From the NCBI RefSeq assembly GCF_013267835.1, contig NZ_CP053939.1, forward strand, positions 1,426,001 through 1,490,000: a DNA stretch of 64,000 nt. The letters are read 5' to 3'. Numbering within the stretch: position 1 is the stretch's first letter; every line of letters starts with the position of its first letter. Of this stretch, positions 12,369-21,625 are shown piece after piece. The position numbers were made by a program, and so were the translations under genes. Source of the DNA: Neisseria mucosa. Its GTDB lineage: Bacteria > Pseudomonadota > Gammaproteobacteria > Burkholderiales > Neisseriaceae. The notes beneath the pieces were generated by a model, which saw only the letters and a program-made list of their open reading frames with translations, was not told the origin of the DNA and did not search any database.

Positions 12369-12389
12369 GGGCAGGTTTTACACCTGCCC
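12369..12389 (-). terminator. Hairpin terminator for hslO
   Basis: GGGCAGGT (12369-12376) pairs with ACCTGCCC (12382-12389). Read on the minus strand it is followed by a T-rich tract, so it probably ends hslO transcription. Confidence 0.65.
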
Positions 12390-12433
12390 TTCTATTAAAT
12401 AATCTAATTTTTTAAGCAACTTTTATCGCGCAA

Positions 12434-13330
12434 TTACTGCAAACGCTCATTTTCTTGACGGACGGCATTCACCACGTCCGCACCAAACAAAGCGTTGACA
12501 TCGGTTTCATCAAACACATATTTGCTATGGCAGAAATCGCAGTCAATTTGAATGCTGCCTTGTTCCGCCACCACGCCGCCGACTTCCTGACCGCCAAGCA
12601 TCAACAGCATATCGCTGACTTTGCCGCGGGAGCAGGTGCAGGCAAATTCAATGGCTTCCGGTTCAAAAACGCGGGGCGGGGTTTCATGGTAAAGGCGGTA
12701 AAGGGCGTGATGAGCGTCCAAACCGGTCAATTCTTGCGGAGTAAGCGTTTGCGCAAGCGTGGTCACATGCTCCCAAGCGGCATCATCCAATTCTTCTTCC
12801 GGCAGGCGTTGCAGCAATAATGCGCCTGCGGCGTGGTCGTCGGCGGCAAGCGTAATATAAGTATCGAGCTGCTCGGAACGTTTCATATAGTTGACCAGCA
12901 TTTGCGCAATGCTGTCGCCTTCCAGCGGCACAACACCTTGCCAAGGGTCGGCATCTTTAGGCTGATGGGTCAAAACGAACACGCTGTTTTCGCCCAACAG
13001 CGCAGTCAGGCTTTCATCATCACGGATTTCAGCAGTTTCGTCCCAACGGGCGGTAGCGCGGACAGTATTTTCAGAAGTCGCTTCCACCACCAACATTTTC
13101 AGACGGCCCTGACCTTGAACCTGAACAATCAGCGTGCCTTCGTTTTTAAGGTTGGCAGACAATAAAGAGCAGGCGGCCAACAACTCGCCTAAAGCGCGGC
13201 GGATGGCGACAGGATAATGTTTTTGGTTGACGATGTGTTGCCAAACCTTTTCGAGGCGGATGTGCATACCGCGGATGGGCATATCGTCAAAGATAAAGCG
13301 TGTACGGATATCGCTGTGATTTTGTGTCAT
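12434..13330 (-). CDS. hslO: Redox-regulated chaperone Hsp33
   Basis: A holdase chaperone activated by oxidation and heat. The 298-residue protein carries the zinc-binding redox switch: CTC (Cys231 and Cys233) and CDFC (Cys264 and Cys267) near the C-terminus. Oxidation of these cysteines releases zinc and exposes the substrate-binding surface (family knowledge). The N-terminal part (TRFIFDDMPIRGMHIRLEKVW, split as TRFIFDD and RGMHIRLEKVW) is typical. Divergent from the NlpC/P60 gene with 260 bases between. Confidence 0.96.
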   Translation of the reverse strand: MTQNHSDIRTRFIFDDMPIRGMHIRLEKVWQHIVNQKHYPVAIRRALGELLAACSLLSANLKNEGTLIVQVQGQGRLKMLVVEATSENTVRATARWDETAEIRDDESLTALLGENSVFVLTHQPKDADPWQGVVPLEGDSIAQMLVNYMKRSEQLDTYITLAADDHAAGALLLQRLPEEELDDAAWEHVTTLAQTLTPQELTGLDAHHALYRLYHETPPRVFEPEAIEFACTCSRGKVSDMLLMLGGQEVGGVVAEQGSIQIDCDFCHSKYVFDETDVNALFGADVVNAVRQENERLQ

Positions 13331-13463
13331 GTCAGTCTCTGAAAATAAATCAATGAATGCCGCTTATATGGTTGCAGCGGCGGATAAATCAAGCGAAACC
13401 GCGCCTGATGTTTTTCTAGTTCTTTTGGAAACAAGGGTTTAACGCAAAATAACAGCAGTTTTT

Positions 13464-13492
13464 TTGCCAAAAAGACAGTTTTTTAATACAAT
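13464..13492 (+). promoter_or_regulatory. Putative sigma-70 promoter of the NlpC/P60 gene
   Basis: TTGCCA at 13464-13469, a 17-base spacer, and TACAAT at 13487-13492. It lies about 100 bases upstream of the ATG at 13591, leaving a leader that contains a degenerate uptake sequence (CCTTCTGAA). Confidence 0.6.
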
Positions 13493-13590
13493 CAAGCAGA
13501 TAACAAGAGAATGATACGGGATAACATCTCAGAAACCGGCAATGTGCCTGCAATCGGCAGGGAATGCCTTCTGAAACGGAAGTTTGTACA

Positions 13591-14220
13591 ATGAATTTTT
13601 TACTCCGGCTCGCAGCAGTTTGGACTTCGGTCGCCATGCTCGCGAGCGTCAATTTTTCTTACGCCGATGATTTGGAAAACCTGATTACCACCCGTCAGCG
13701 TGTTTTAAACCAATTCAACGACAACGCCAACGTTTACGGCAATACGCGTCAGGCAACCCCTGTCCATCCCATCAATACCTATCCTGCCGCAAGCAACAAT
13801 ACGCGCGCACCTTCGGGCAATGCAGATGAGTTAATCGGCAGCGCCATGGGCTTGCTCGGCGTGGCCTACCGCTACGGCGGCACATCAGCCTCTACCGGCT
13901 TTGACTGCAGTGGCTTCATGCAACACATCTTTAAACGCGCCATGGGCCTGAACCTGCCGCGCACTTCTGCCGAACAAGCGCAAATGGGCGTTGCCGTGAG
14001 CCGTTCGGAATTGCAGCCGGGCGACATGGTCTTTTTCCGCACCATGGGTCGCGGCCGTATCTCCCACGTCGGCCTCTACATCGGCAACAACAATTTCATT
14101 CACGCACCGAGGACGGGCAAACGCATCGAAATTACCAGCCTCGGCCACAAATATTGGAGCGCGAAATACGCCTTCGGCCGCCGTGTAAAGAAAAACGACC
14201 CTTCCCGTTTCTTAAACTGA
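13591..14220 (+). CDS. Secreted NlpC/P60 family peptidoglycan endopeptidase
   Basis: The 209-residue product has a signal peptide (MNFLLRLAAVWTSVAMLASV, likely cut near residue 25), a low-complexity linker, and a C-terminal NlpC/P60 domain. The catalytic cysteine is in FDCSGF (Cys106), the histidine in SHVGLYIG (His159), and His171 in FIHAP is the likely third polar residue. Such enzymes cut the gamma-D-Glu to diamino acid bond of stem peptides in the periplasm. The ATG at 13591 is preceded by GGAAG and opens on the signal peptide, so an upstream in-frame ATG at 13564 is rejected. No lipobox is seen. The next gene follows after 8 bases. Confidence 0.9.
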   Translation: MNFLLRLAAVWTSVAMLASVNFSYADDLENLITTRQRVLNQFNDNANVYGNTRQATPVHPINTYPAASNNTRAPSGNADELIGSAMGLLGVAYRYGGTSASTGFDCSGFMQHIFKRAMGLNLPRTSAEQAQMGVAVSRSELQPGDMVFFRTMGRGRISHVGLYIGNNNFIHAPRTGKRIEITSLGHKYWSAKYAFGRRVKKNDPSRFLN

Positions 14221-14228
14221 GGTGAGCT

Positions 14229-14450
14229 ATGGGAATGCCGCAAATGCCCAAATGGTATGACGACGACGGTCAGATCGTTTCCTGTACCGAAAAAGTCAAA
14301 GTCATGACCGAAAACTTGAACGAACTCTACCAAATGGCGCAGGACGCTTTTGAAGACGCCCTGCTGATGGGTTGCTCCGAAAAACAGTTGCGCGAATACT
14401 TCCGCGACTTAATGGCTGGGCTGGAAAACCCTTATCAAAAAAACGGTTAG
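14229..14450 (+). CDS. Small conserved hypothetical protein
   Basis: A 73-residue acidic, probably helical and cytoplasmic protein with no signal or membrane segment. It has three features: an N-terminal PKWYDDDGQIVSCTEK strand-like part, an amphipathic helix LNELYQMAQDAFEDALLM, and a C-terminal helix rich in charged residues. I do not recognise a function. It starts 8 bases after the NlpC/P60 stop with AGGTGAG as ribosome site, so the two are very likely cotranscribed; a regulatory or partner role is only a guess. Confidence 0.75.
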   Translation: MGMPQMPKWYDDDGQIVSCTEKVKVMTENLNELYQMAQDAFEDALLMGCSEKQLREYFRDLMAGLENPYQKNG

Positions 14451-14470
14451 TTCTTCAATCCATACAAAAA

Positions 14471-14497
14471 AGGCCGTCTGAAAGTTTTTCAGACGGC
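14471..14497. terminator. Uptake-sequence terminator after the small gene
   Basis: AGGCCGTCTGAA is paired with a near-complete inverse (TTCAGACGGC), with A- and T-rich flanks on both sides. It serves the convergent small gene and ankyrin gene. Confidence 0.7.
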
Positions 14498-14509
14498 ACT
14501 TTCTTATTC

Positions 14510-15364
14510 TTACTCCCTTATGGCTGCATAAAATGGCTGTAACCATACATTGATATAATCGTCAGGATTACCATTCCACTCTGCATCAAAACCTTGTTGC
14601 CGCAATAAAGAAACAATACGGTCTGCTAATTCGATGATTCCGCTTTCGTCATCTCCAATCATGCCATAGTTCAAATATAAGCAACCATATTCTCTTGCAC
14701 GGTTTTTATTAGGCTCTGTATAAAAGCAGTAACCCACAAAGCGATTGCGGTCAGGCTGACGCTCTAGCCTATCAAAACATTCAGCAATACATTCACCGAC
14801 AGTATAACTTGCATTCGGTATCGCAATAATATCTGCGCACTCCAGTTGCGCAAAAGCTTTTTTAATTGCCGCCGTGGTTTTTCTCCATGTTGCGGTATCA
14901 GCACGCTGATCGGGAAATTTGGGTGGTGGCGGAGGCTCAGGAAGTGGATACCCTGTCAATTTACTAAGTAGTTGTTGGACAGCTTTTTGCTCACTGAGGT
15001 TATCTATACAGTCTATAACATGCTTATGATTTCCGGCTGACTCCAACGTAGCCAAGTCTGCCCCATTATCGATAAGAAATTGTACAATTTCAGTATCAGG
15101 ACAAAACTCTGCAGCTATCCACAGCGGAGAGCGAGGGTGTTCCCCTTTACTGATTTGATTGATTGGGCAGCCTGCTCCTACTAAAAATTTTACCAATTCA
15201 AAATTGACATTCCCGCAACTGTCGGCAATGAGAGCTTCATGTAGTGCGTTAAAACCGTAACTGTTTATAGTAAAAACAGATTTTGGATCGACTTGAACAA
15301 TATCCTGCACAGCAGCCAAATCGCTAGCACGTGCGGCACTGCAAATGTTAGAGTATTTCGGCAT
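14510..15364 (-). CDS. Ankyrin-repeat protein with a C-terminal DUF6891-like domain
   Basis: A 284-residue protein without a signal peptide. Residues about 10-140 hold three to four ankyrin-type repeats (YGFNALHEALI; RSPLWIAAEF followed by IVQFLIDNGADLATLESAG). After a proline-rich linker (LPEPPPPPKFPDQ), a second domain of about 125 residues includes GYCFYTEPNKNRAREYGCLYLNYG (split here as GYCFYTE and YGCLYLNYG) and ends in WLQPFY. From memory this resembles DUF6891; that is unverified. The gene is noticeably richer in A/T than its neighbours, suggesting transfer. Function unknown; ankyrin proteins near toxins often act as immunity proteins, but no toxin is seen here. Confidence 0.75.
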   Translation of the reverse strand: MPKYSNICSAARASDLAAVQDIVQVDPKSVFTINSYGFNALHEALIADSCGNVNFELVKFLVGAGCPINQISKGEHPRSPLWIAAEFCPDTEIVQFLIDNGADLATLESAGNHKHVIDCIDNLSEQKAVQQLLSKLTGYPLPEPPPPPKFPDQRADTATWRKTTAAIKKAFAQLECADIIAIPNASYTVGECIAECFDRLERQPDRNRFVGYCFYTEPNKNRAREYGCLYLNYGMIGDDESGIIELADRIVSLLRQQGFDAEWNGNPDDYINVWLQPFYAAIRE

Positions 15365-15523
15365 AGGATTCTCCTTTTAATAATATGCAGTATATTTCCA
15401 ATTCATCATCAACCCAATTTTACGAAGAACATATTTTTAACCATATCTGTTCTTGTATTACAGTAATAAATACTCAATGATTTCAGACGGCCTTTTTTAT
15501 CGGACAATTGCCCTATTCTATTT

Positions 15524-16924
15524 CTAACATTCCACCACGCGCACGGATACGGGGACGGCTTTTTTCTGCAAGGTAACGGCCAGGCCGGCGAGTGAGGTTT
15601 CTTTGTAGGTTGCCTTCATATCGCGGCCGGTTTGCAGCATGGTTTGAATCACTTCATCAAGTGAAACTTTTTTGTCTGTGCCGTCTTCCAAAAGCGCAAG
15701 CGTGGCGAGCTTGAGGGCTTTTTCGGCGGCGATGCCGTTGCGCTCGATACAGGGGATTTGCACCAAGCCGCCGACAGGGTCGCAGGTCAGGCCCAAGTGG
15801 TGTTCCATGGCCATTTCGGCGGCGTTTTCCACTTGTTTCGGTGTTCCGCCGATAACTTCGGCGTATGCACCCGCCGCCATGGAACACGCTACGCCGACTT
15901 CGCCTTGGCAGCCGACGTCCGCGCCGGAAATCGATGCGTTGGTTTTGTACAAAATGCCGATGGCGCCGGCAGTCAGCAGGAAGTCTTCAACACGCGATTG
16001 GTTGGCGTGCGGATTAAATTTGCGGAAATAGTGCAAGACGGCAGGAATAATGCCTGCCGCGCCGTTGGTCGGTGCGGTTACGACGCGGCCGCCGGCGGCA
16101 TTTTCTTCGTTGACCGCCATGGCGTACACCATCGGCCAAAGTTGGGTATTGACGATTTCGCTCTCGCGCAAGACTTTGAGTTTGGCCGCCAACTGCGGCG
16201 CGCGGCGGCGTACGTTCAGGCCGCCAGGCAATTGCCCTTCCGCACCCAAGCCGCGCTTGATGCAGTTTTCCATCACATCGGCTACGGCGGCCACACGGCG
16301 GCGAACTTCCGCTTCATCGCAACCTGCCAACGCTGCTTCATTGGCCAACACGACTTCGGAAATATTCAACTGGTTCAGACGGCATTGTGCCAGCAACTCG
16401 TCGCAGTTTTTGTAAGGATATGGCACGTCCGAATTTTCCTGCGCTTCTTGTGCAAACCCTTCGTCTGTTACGACAAAACCGCCGCCGACCGAATAATAAA
16501 TCTGCTCTTTCAGCTTCTGGCCGTCTGAATGGTAGGCGATAAAGTTCAGGCCGTTCGGATGTTTGGGCAACACTTTGTCGCCGCGGATATCCAAATCTTT
16601 TTCGGGATTGAAGGCCATTTCACGGCCGTTGAATTTTAAAACGTGTTGCGTGCGGATGCGTTCCAAGCGTTGGGGGATGTCTGCCAGCGGAATATCGTGC
16701 GGCAGGCTACCCTCCAAACCAAGCAATAATGCGTCGAATGTACCGTGTCCGATGCCGGTCAAAGCAAGCGAGCCGTACACTTCAATGACAATGCGCGCCA
16801 CTTGTGTATCCAAGTTTTCGGCATTCAGCAAATCGGCAAAAGCGGCCGCGGCCTTCATCGGGCCGACGGTGTGCGAGCTGGACGGGCCGATGCCGATTTT
16901 AAAAATATCAAAGATGCTGATCAT
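15524..16924 (-). CDS. sdaA: L-serine ammonia-lyase (iron-sulfur type)
   Basis: Deaminates L-serine to pyruvate and ammonia with a [4Fe-4S] cluster; cytoplasmic. The 466 residues fit the single-chain enzyme. The N-terminal motif [13 protein letters not shown] (11-23) is typical, and cysteines for the cluster lie in the C-terminal half ([12 protein letters not shown]). It follows the glycosyltransferase gene by 35 bases on the same strand, so cotranscription with dxs and the glycosyltransferase is possible, though the functions are unrelated. Confidence 0.96.
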   Translation of the reverse strand: MISIFDIFKIGIGPSSSHTVGPMKAAAAFADLLNAENLDTQVARIVIEVYGSLALTGIGHGTFDALLLGLEGSLPHDIPLADIPQRLERIRTQHVLKFNGREMAFNPEKDLDIRGDKVLPKHPNGLNFIAYHSDGQKLKEQIYYSVGGGFVVTDEGFAQEAQENSDVPYPYKNCDELLAQCRLNQLNISEVVLANEAALAGCDEAEVRRRVAAVADVMENCIKRGLGAEGQLPGGLNVRRRAPQLAAKLKVLRESEIVNTQLWPMVYAMAVNEENAAGGRVVTAPTNGAAGIIPAVLHYFRKFNPHANQSRVEDFLLTAGAIGILYKTNASISGADVGCQGEVGVACSMAAGAYAEVIGGTPKQVENAAEMAMEHHLGLTCDPVGGLVQIPCIERNGIAAEKALKLATLALLEDGTDKKVSLDEVIQTMLQTGRDMKATYKETSLAGLAVTLQKKAVPVSVRVVEC

Positions 16925-16959
16925 AATTTTCCTATCATTGTGTGTGCGGGCTGTGTTTT

Positions 16960-17970
16960 TCAGACGGCCTTAAGGCCTAAAGAGGAATCTTGTGCGCCGC
17001 TTGCCAATGCAAGTACCAAATGTCCGACAGTCATCAAAGGATCGCCTGCTTCCGGCGAGGTGTATTTCAGCGTCAGCGGTTTTTTACGCAAGGGTTCGTA
17101 ATGGCTGACTTCACACTGTGAGGCCTCTAAACTTGTGGAACCGGCGCGGTATCTGTATGCCAACAGCCGTAAATCGTTCAAGTCCATCTTCATGCCGTTG
17201 TCCAACAATTCGCGCAACTGGTTTTCCCAGGCAATATCGGTACTTCCGTCTTTAATGGCAATCAAGATAGACTTTTCTAGGATTTTTTTGATGTGCTGGT
17301 TCAAGGAGCGGATTGGGAAATGCCCCAGCCACAACAAATCGGTCTCTGCAAATTGTGCGGAAAACTGCTCGATAAACCAGGAATGTAAACCTCGATAATT
17401 CGGCGAATGAAACAGGGTTGATTCAACCTTGTTGCCATCTTTATCCAACATGTAATGGCAGCCGATAATCACGCTGCAAGATTCGGCAGCCCATCTGGGA
17501 ATAATGACTTTAGGGGTAAAGAGCGTTTCGAGGCGTTGCTCGGTAAATTGAGTGGTGAAATCAGGGTTGTATTGCAACGATGTCGGCAAATAGCCGCGCC
17601 AAAGGTACATGCCGATCCTGTTTTCGCCGATGACATCCAAAAGTTGTTCCAGCATGATACGGCTAGGACATGAAATAAATTCGTCCGCATCCAGCGGAAA
17701 AACAAAATCTATCGCTTCATCTTTTGCTACAAGCTGCTTCATAAGCAGGTTTACCAATTGGTCTTGATTGAACTTGAGCGCTTGATATTGATAGATAAAT
17801 ACCGGTAAACCTTCTTCTTTCAATTGAATCAGGATTTCCCTTGTACCATCGCTGCTGCCATGATCGATGATGTGCATTTCATCCATCAGCTCGAGATTAT
17901 GACGGACAAACGATTCGATCACGTCGTTTTCGTTGCGCACCATACTGATGCTGATTAATTTTTTTCCCAT
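16960..17970 (-). CDS. Family 2-like glycosyltransferase
   Basis: A 336-residue cytoplasmic protein with a GT-A fold signature: ISMVRNENDVIESFVRHNL at the start, DHGSSDGT near 36-43 for nucleotide binding, and the metal-binding DADEF near 93-97. Similar proteins transfer sugars to lipooligosaccharide or other surface glycans; donor and acceptor cannot be read from sequence. It sits between dxs and sdaA, away from other glycan genes. Its stop codon lies inside an uptake sequence, which also fixes its last residues as Lys-Ala-Val. Confidence 0.8.
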   Translation of the reverse strand: MGKKLISISMVRNENDVIESFVRHNLELMDEMHIIDHGSSDGTREILIQLKEEGLPVFIYQYQALKFNQDQLVNLLMKQLVAKDEAIDFVFPLDADEFISCPSRIMLEQLLDVIGENRIGMYLWRGYLPTSLQYNPDFTTQFTEQRLETLFTPKVIIPRWAAESCSVIIGCHYMLDKDGNKVESTLFHSPNYRGLHSWFIEQFSAQFAETDLLWLGHFPIRSLNQHIKKILEKSILIAIKDGSTDIAWENQLRELLDNGMKMDLNDLRLLAYRYRAGSTSLEASQCEVSHYEPLRKKPLTLKYTSPEAGDPLMTVGHLVLALASGAQDSSLGLKAV

Positions 17971-18005
17971 AAATTACGCAATGTATTGAGATGTTTTAAT
18001 ATTTT

Positions 18006-19895
18006 TCAGACGACCTCTATCCAACCGGCAATGCGTTTTTCAACGGCTTCGGCATTCAGTCCCAAATCGGCTAAGAGTTTTTTCGGGTCGCCGTGTTCGG
18101 TAACTTTGTCTTCTACACCCAGCAGCAATACCGGTTTGCAGATACCGTGTTTCGCCAACACTTCCAACACCGCGCTGCCTGCGCCGCCTTGTTCGGCGTT
18201 TTCTTCAGCAGTAACGATGTAATCGTGGCTTCGGGCGAGACGGACGATCAGCTCTTCATCTATCGGTTTGACAAAGCGCATATCGGCAACGGTCGCGTTC
18301 AGCTTGTCGGCAGCGGCCAATGATGGGGCAACCATGCTGCCAAAGGCGATAACGGCAATTTTCTTGCCTTCGCGACGGATGATGCCTTTGCCGATTTCAA
18401 CGGTTTCCAGGCCGTCTAAAACAGTTGCCCCCGTGCCTGTACCGCGCGGATAACGGACGGCGGACGGCGAATTTGCCTGATAGCAGGTTGAGAGCAGCAG
18501 GCGGCATTCGTTTTCGTCGCTGGGTGTGGCAATAATCATGTTCGGCACGCAACGCAAAAAGCTCAAGTCGTATAAACCGGCATGGGTCGGGCCATCTGCA
18601 CCGACAATACCTGCGCGGTCGATGGCGAACAAAACAGGCAGGTTTTGCAGGGCAACGTCATGTACCAACTGGTCGTAAGCGCGTTGCAGGAAAGTGGAGT
18701 AAATCGCCACGACAGGCTTGATGCCTTCGCACGCCAAACCGCCTGCAAAGGTAACGGCGTGTTGCTCGGCGATACCGACGTCGAAATAGCGGTCGGGGAA
18801 TTGGTGTTCAAACTCAACCAAGCCGCTGCCCTCGCGCATGGCAGGCGTGATAGCAACCAAACGCTCGTCCGCCGTCGCTTGGTCGCACAGCCATTGGCCG
18901 AACACTTGCGTATAGGTTGGCTTGGCCGCGGCAGGTTTGACTTCCGGAGCAGGCACTTCGCTCGGCAGCTTGGCAACAGCGTGATATTTGACAGGATCGT
19001 TTTCGGCGAATTTGTAGCCGTTGCCTTTTTTGGTGATGACGTGCAGCAACTGAGGGCCTTTGCGGCCGCGTAAGTCTTTTAATACGTCCACCAAATTTTC
19101 AACGTTGTGGCCGTCCACCGGGCCGGTGTAACGGAAACCGAAGTTTTCAAACAAAGACAGCGACTGTTTGGCGTGTTCCGCTTCGCCTGCCAAGGTTTTG
19201 ATTTTATTTTCGACTTTTTGGGCAAGCTCCATCGCGCCGGGCAATTTGTCCAACACTTTGCTCGATTGGGCTTTGATGGTGCTCAACAGGCCGTGCATAT
19301 CGCGCACGACGTTGCTGGCAAGATATTTCGGCAGCGCGCCGACATTGGGGGAAATCGACATTTCGTTGTCGTTGAGGATGACCAGCAAATCGACATCCAT
19401 ATCGCCTGCGCAGTTCAGGGCTTCAAACGCCTGACCTGCCGTCATGGCGCCGTCGCCGATGATGGCGACGCTGCGGCGGTTGTTGCCCAACTGTTTGTCC
19501 GCAACGGCCATGCCCAAGGCCGCGCCGATGGATGTGGAAGAATGTCCCACGCCGAACGCGTCGTATTCCGACTCACTGCGTTTAGGAAAACCCGCCAAAC
19601 CGCCGTATTGGCGCATGGTGTGCATTTGATTTTTGCGGCCGGTGAGAATTTTGTGCGGATAGCTTTGGTGGCCGACATCCCAGACCAAATGGTCTTCGGG
19701 CGTGTCGTACACATAATGCAGAGCCACCGTCAGCTCGACCGCGCCCAAGTTGCTGGCGAAATGGCCGCCCGTCTTACCGACGGAATCCAACAGAAATTCG
19801 CGCAATTCGGCGGCGACTTGCGGCAGCTGTTTTTTCTCCAGACGGCGCAAATCCTGAGGCGTATCGATAATATCGAGCAAAGGGCTTGGGTTCAT
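18006..19895 (-). CDS. dxs: 1-deoxy-D-xylulose-5-phosphate synthase
   Basis: Thiamine-diphosphate enzyme that joins pyruvate and glyceraldehyde 3-phosphate, the first step of the MEP isoprenoid pathway. The 629-residue protein shows the thiamine diphosphate/magnesium motif [15 protein letters not shown] near 153-167, the catalytic-site [16 protein letters not shown] segment near 42-57, and the proton-relay glutamate in [16 protein letters not shown] near 375. The stop codon is inside a variant uptake sequence AGGTCGTCTGAA. Divergent from orn across 133 bases. Confidence 0.97.
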   Translation of the reverse strand: MNPSPLLDIIDTPQDLRRLEKKQLPQVAAELREFLLDSVGKTGGHFASNLGAVELTVALHYVYDTPEDHLVWDVGHQSYPHKILTGRKNQMHTMRQYGGLAGFPKRSESEYDAFGVGHSSTSIGAALGMAVADKQLGNNRRSVAIIGDGAMTAGQAFEALNCAGDMDVDLLVILNDNEMSISPNVGALPKYLASNVVRDMHGLLSTIKAQSSKVLDKLPGAMELAQKVENKIKTLAGEAEHAKQSLSLFENFGFRYTGPVDGHNVENLVDVLKDLRGRKGPQLLHVITKKGNGYKFAENDPVKYHAVAKLPSEVPAPEVKPAAAKPTYTQVFGQWLCDQATADERLVAITPAMREGSGLVEFEHQFPDRYFDVGIAEQHAVTFAGGLACEGIKPVVAIYSTFLQRAYDQLVHDVALQNLPVLFAIDRAGIVGADGPTHAGLYDLSFLRCVPNMIIATPSDENECRLLLSTCYQANSPSAVRYPRGTGTGATVLDGLETVEIGKGIIRREGKKIAVIAFGSMVAPSLAAADKLNATVADMRFVKPIDEELIVRLARSHDYIVTAEENAEQGGAGSAVLEVLAKHGICKPVLLLGVEDKVTEHGDPKKLLADLGLNAEAVEKRIAGWIEVV

Positions 19896-19991
19896 GATTT
19901 TTGGCGGTGAATTTTTGTGTAACGGACGATTATATCAAGAGATTGCACAACTTGTTACAAATGCTTTCAGACGGCCCGAACCTTTATCCTT

Positions 19992-19997
19992 TATAAT
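19992..19997 (+). promoter_or_regulatory. Probable -10 of orn
   Basis: A perfect TATAAT 31 bases before the orn ATG. No good -35 is visible; an uptake sequence occupies that region. Confidence 0.4.
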
Positions 19998-20028
19998 ACT
20001 GCCAACTGAAAACACAAGGCCGTCTGAA

Positions 20029-20586
20029 ATGACCCAAAACGCAAACAATCTCTGCTGGCTCGATATGGAAATGACCGGCCTCAACCCGGAACACGACCGC
20101 ATTATCGAAGTCGCCATGATCATTACCGACTCCGATTTGAACGTACTGGCGCAATCGGACGTATACGTCATCCATCAAAGCGATGAATTGCTCGACAGCA
20201 TGGACGAGTGGAACACCGCCACCCACGGCCGCACCGGCCTGACCCAACGCGTACGCGAATCCACACTGACCGAAGCCGAAGTCGAGCAAAACCTGCTGGA
20301 CTTCATGTCCGCATGGATACCCGAGAAATCCACGCCCATGTGCGGCAACTCCATTCATCAAGACCGCCGCTTCATGGTCAAATACATGCCGCGTTTGGAA
20401 GCTTATTTCCACTACCGCAACCTAGACGTATCCACGCTGAAAGAATTGGCCAAACGCTGGAATCCGGCCGTTGCCAAAAGCGTGGTCAAACGCGGTTCGC
20501 ACAAGGCATTGGACGACATCCTCGAAAGTATCGAAGAAATGCGTCATTATCGCGAGCATTTCCTCAAACTCCCTTCCGAACAATAA
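20029..20586 (+). CDS. orn: Oligoribonuclease
   Basis: A 3'-5' exonuclease of the DEDDh family that degrades 2-5 nt RNA and pGpG; essential in many proteobacteria. From the ATG at 20029 the product has 185 residues, the usual length. Catalytic Asp12 and Glu14 are in WLDMEMTGL, and the histidine/aspartate pair is in GSHKALDDI near the C-terminus. The frame is open upstream to 19894, but that extension is non-conserved and passes through an uptake sequence that abuts the chosen ATG. Confidence 0.96.
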   Translation: MTQNANNLCWLDMEMTGLNPEHDRIIEVAMIITDSDLNVLAQSDVYVIHQSDELLDSMDEWNTATHGRTGLTQRVRESTLTEAEVEQNLLDFMSAWIPEKSTPMCGNSIHQDRRFMVKYMPRLEAYFHYRNLDVSTLKELAKRWNPAVAKSVVKRGSHKALDDILESIEEMRHYREHFLKLPSEQ

Positions 20587-20590
20587 TCTT

Positions 20591-20630
20591 AAGGCCGTCT
20601 GAAACCGGTTTGACACCGTTCAGACGGCCT
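20591..20630. terminator. Uptake-sequence terminator after orn
   Basis: Arms at 20592-20603 and 20619-20630 pair over a 15-base loop, 20 bases before queD. Confidence 0.65.
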
Positions 20631-20649
20631 GATCGGCTTCCTTCATCTC

Positions 20650-21072
20650 ATGAAAATCACCAAAATCTTTACCTTCGATTCCTCGCACATGCTCGACGGG
20701 CATGACGGCAAGTGCCAAAACCTGCACGGCCACACCTACAAACTCGAAATCACCGTCTCCGCGCCCGTTATCCAAGGCGGTGCAAAAGACGGCATGGTGA
20801 TGGACTTTACCGACCTGAAAGCCATCGTCAAACAACACATTACCGACCCGTTCGACCATGCCTTCATTTATCACGGCAACAACGAACGCGAAAGCCAAAT
20901 CGCCGCACTTTTGGAAGGCTGGAACATGAAAACCCTACGCCTGCCCTGCCGCACCACCGCCGAAAACATGAGCGTAGAAATGTATGGCCGTCTGAAAAAC
21001 GCCGGTGTCAAAGTGTGCAGCGTGAAATTATGGGAAACGCCGACTTCGTGTGCAGAATATGAAGGGGAATAA
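20650..21072 (+). CDS. queD: 6-carboxytetrahydropterin synthase QueD
   Basis: Second dedicated step toward queuosine: dihydroneopterin triphosphate to 6-carboxytetrahydropterin. The 140-residue protein has the family motif CQNLHGHTY, with Cys22 as catalytic candidate, and zinc ligands His13, His26 and His28. The C-terminal KLWETPTSCAEYEG carries the conserved glutamate. queE lies 0.5 kb downstream with a small membrane-protein gene between; queC and queF are not in the window. Confidence 0.93.
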   Translation: MKITKIFTFDSSHMLDGHDGKCQNLHGHTYKLEITVSAPVIQGGAKDGMVMDFTDLKAIVKQHITDPFDHAFIYHGNNERESQIAALLEGWNMKTLRLPCRTTAENMSVEMYGRLKNAGVKVCSVKLWETPTSCAEYEGE

Positions 21073-21145
21073 ACCGGCATTTTGTATTTTTCAGACGGCC
21101 TGTTCCCCAAACACACCCATCCGCTAAACATCAAAAGGAATCCTC

Positions 21146-21517
21146 ATGAAACTCCTCTCCACCCTCCTCGTCCTCTTCGTCGCTGTCGAACATTTCTACA
21201 TCGCCTGGCTCGAAATGACGCAAATCCCAAGCGAAAAAGCGGCAGAACTGTTCAATATGCCTTACGAATTTATGGAACAAAAGCGCGTGCAAACCCTGTT
21301 TTCCAACCAAGGCCTGTACAACGGCTTCCTCGCCATCGGCTTGGTATGGGCGCGCTTTGCCGCACCCGACAACGCCGTTTACGGCGCGACCATCCTGTTC
21401 CTCGGCTTCGTCCTCATCGCCGCCGCATGGGGCGCATTTTCGTCCGGCAACAAAGGCATTTTGTTCAAACAAGGCTTGCCGGCATTTTTGGCCGCCGCAG
21501 CCGTCATTGCCGCTTAA
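21146..21517 (+). CDS. DUF1304 family membrane protein
   Basis: A 123-residue protein with four predicted membrane helices. VAVEHFYIAWLEM near residues 13-25 and NQGLYNGFLAIG near 54-65 are the conserved features of DUF1304. Function is unknown. A good ribosome site (AAAAGGAATCC) precedes the ATG. It lies between queD and queE on the same strand; no link to queuosine is known to me. Confidence 0.82.
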   Translation: MKLLSTLLVLFVAVEHFYIAWLEMTQIPSEKAAELFNMPYEFMEQKRVQTLFSNQGLYNGFLAIGLVWARFAAPDNAVYGATILFLGFVLIAAAWGAFSSGNKGILFKQGLPAFLAAAAVIAA

Positions 21518-21625
21518 ATACACACCAGCCATTCTTTCCTATTGAACTGACAGAAAGAATGGCTGCCTCAACCGATTTCTCAAAACGCTTCACGACAACA
21601 ATTCAATCCCGCACACCTAATATTC

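Noticed and set aside
19894..20028. N-terminal extension of oligoribonuclease
   Set aside because: Non-conserved, runs through an uptake sequence and promoter-like TATAAT; the ATG at 20029 gives the normal family length.
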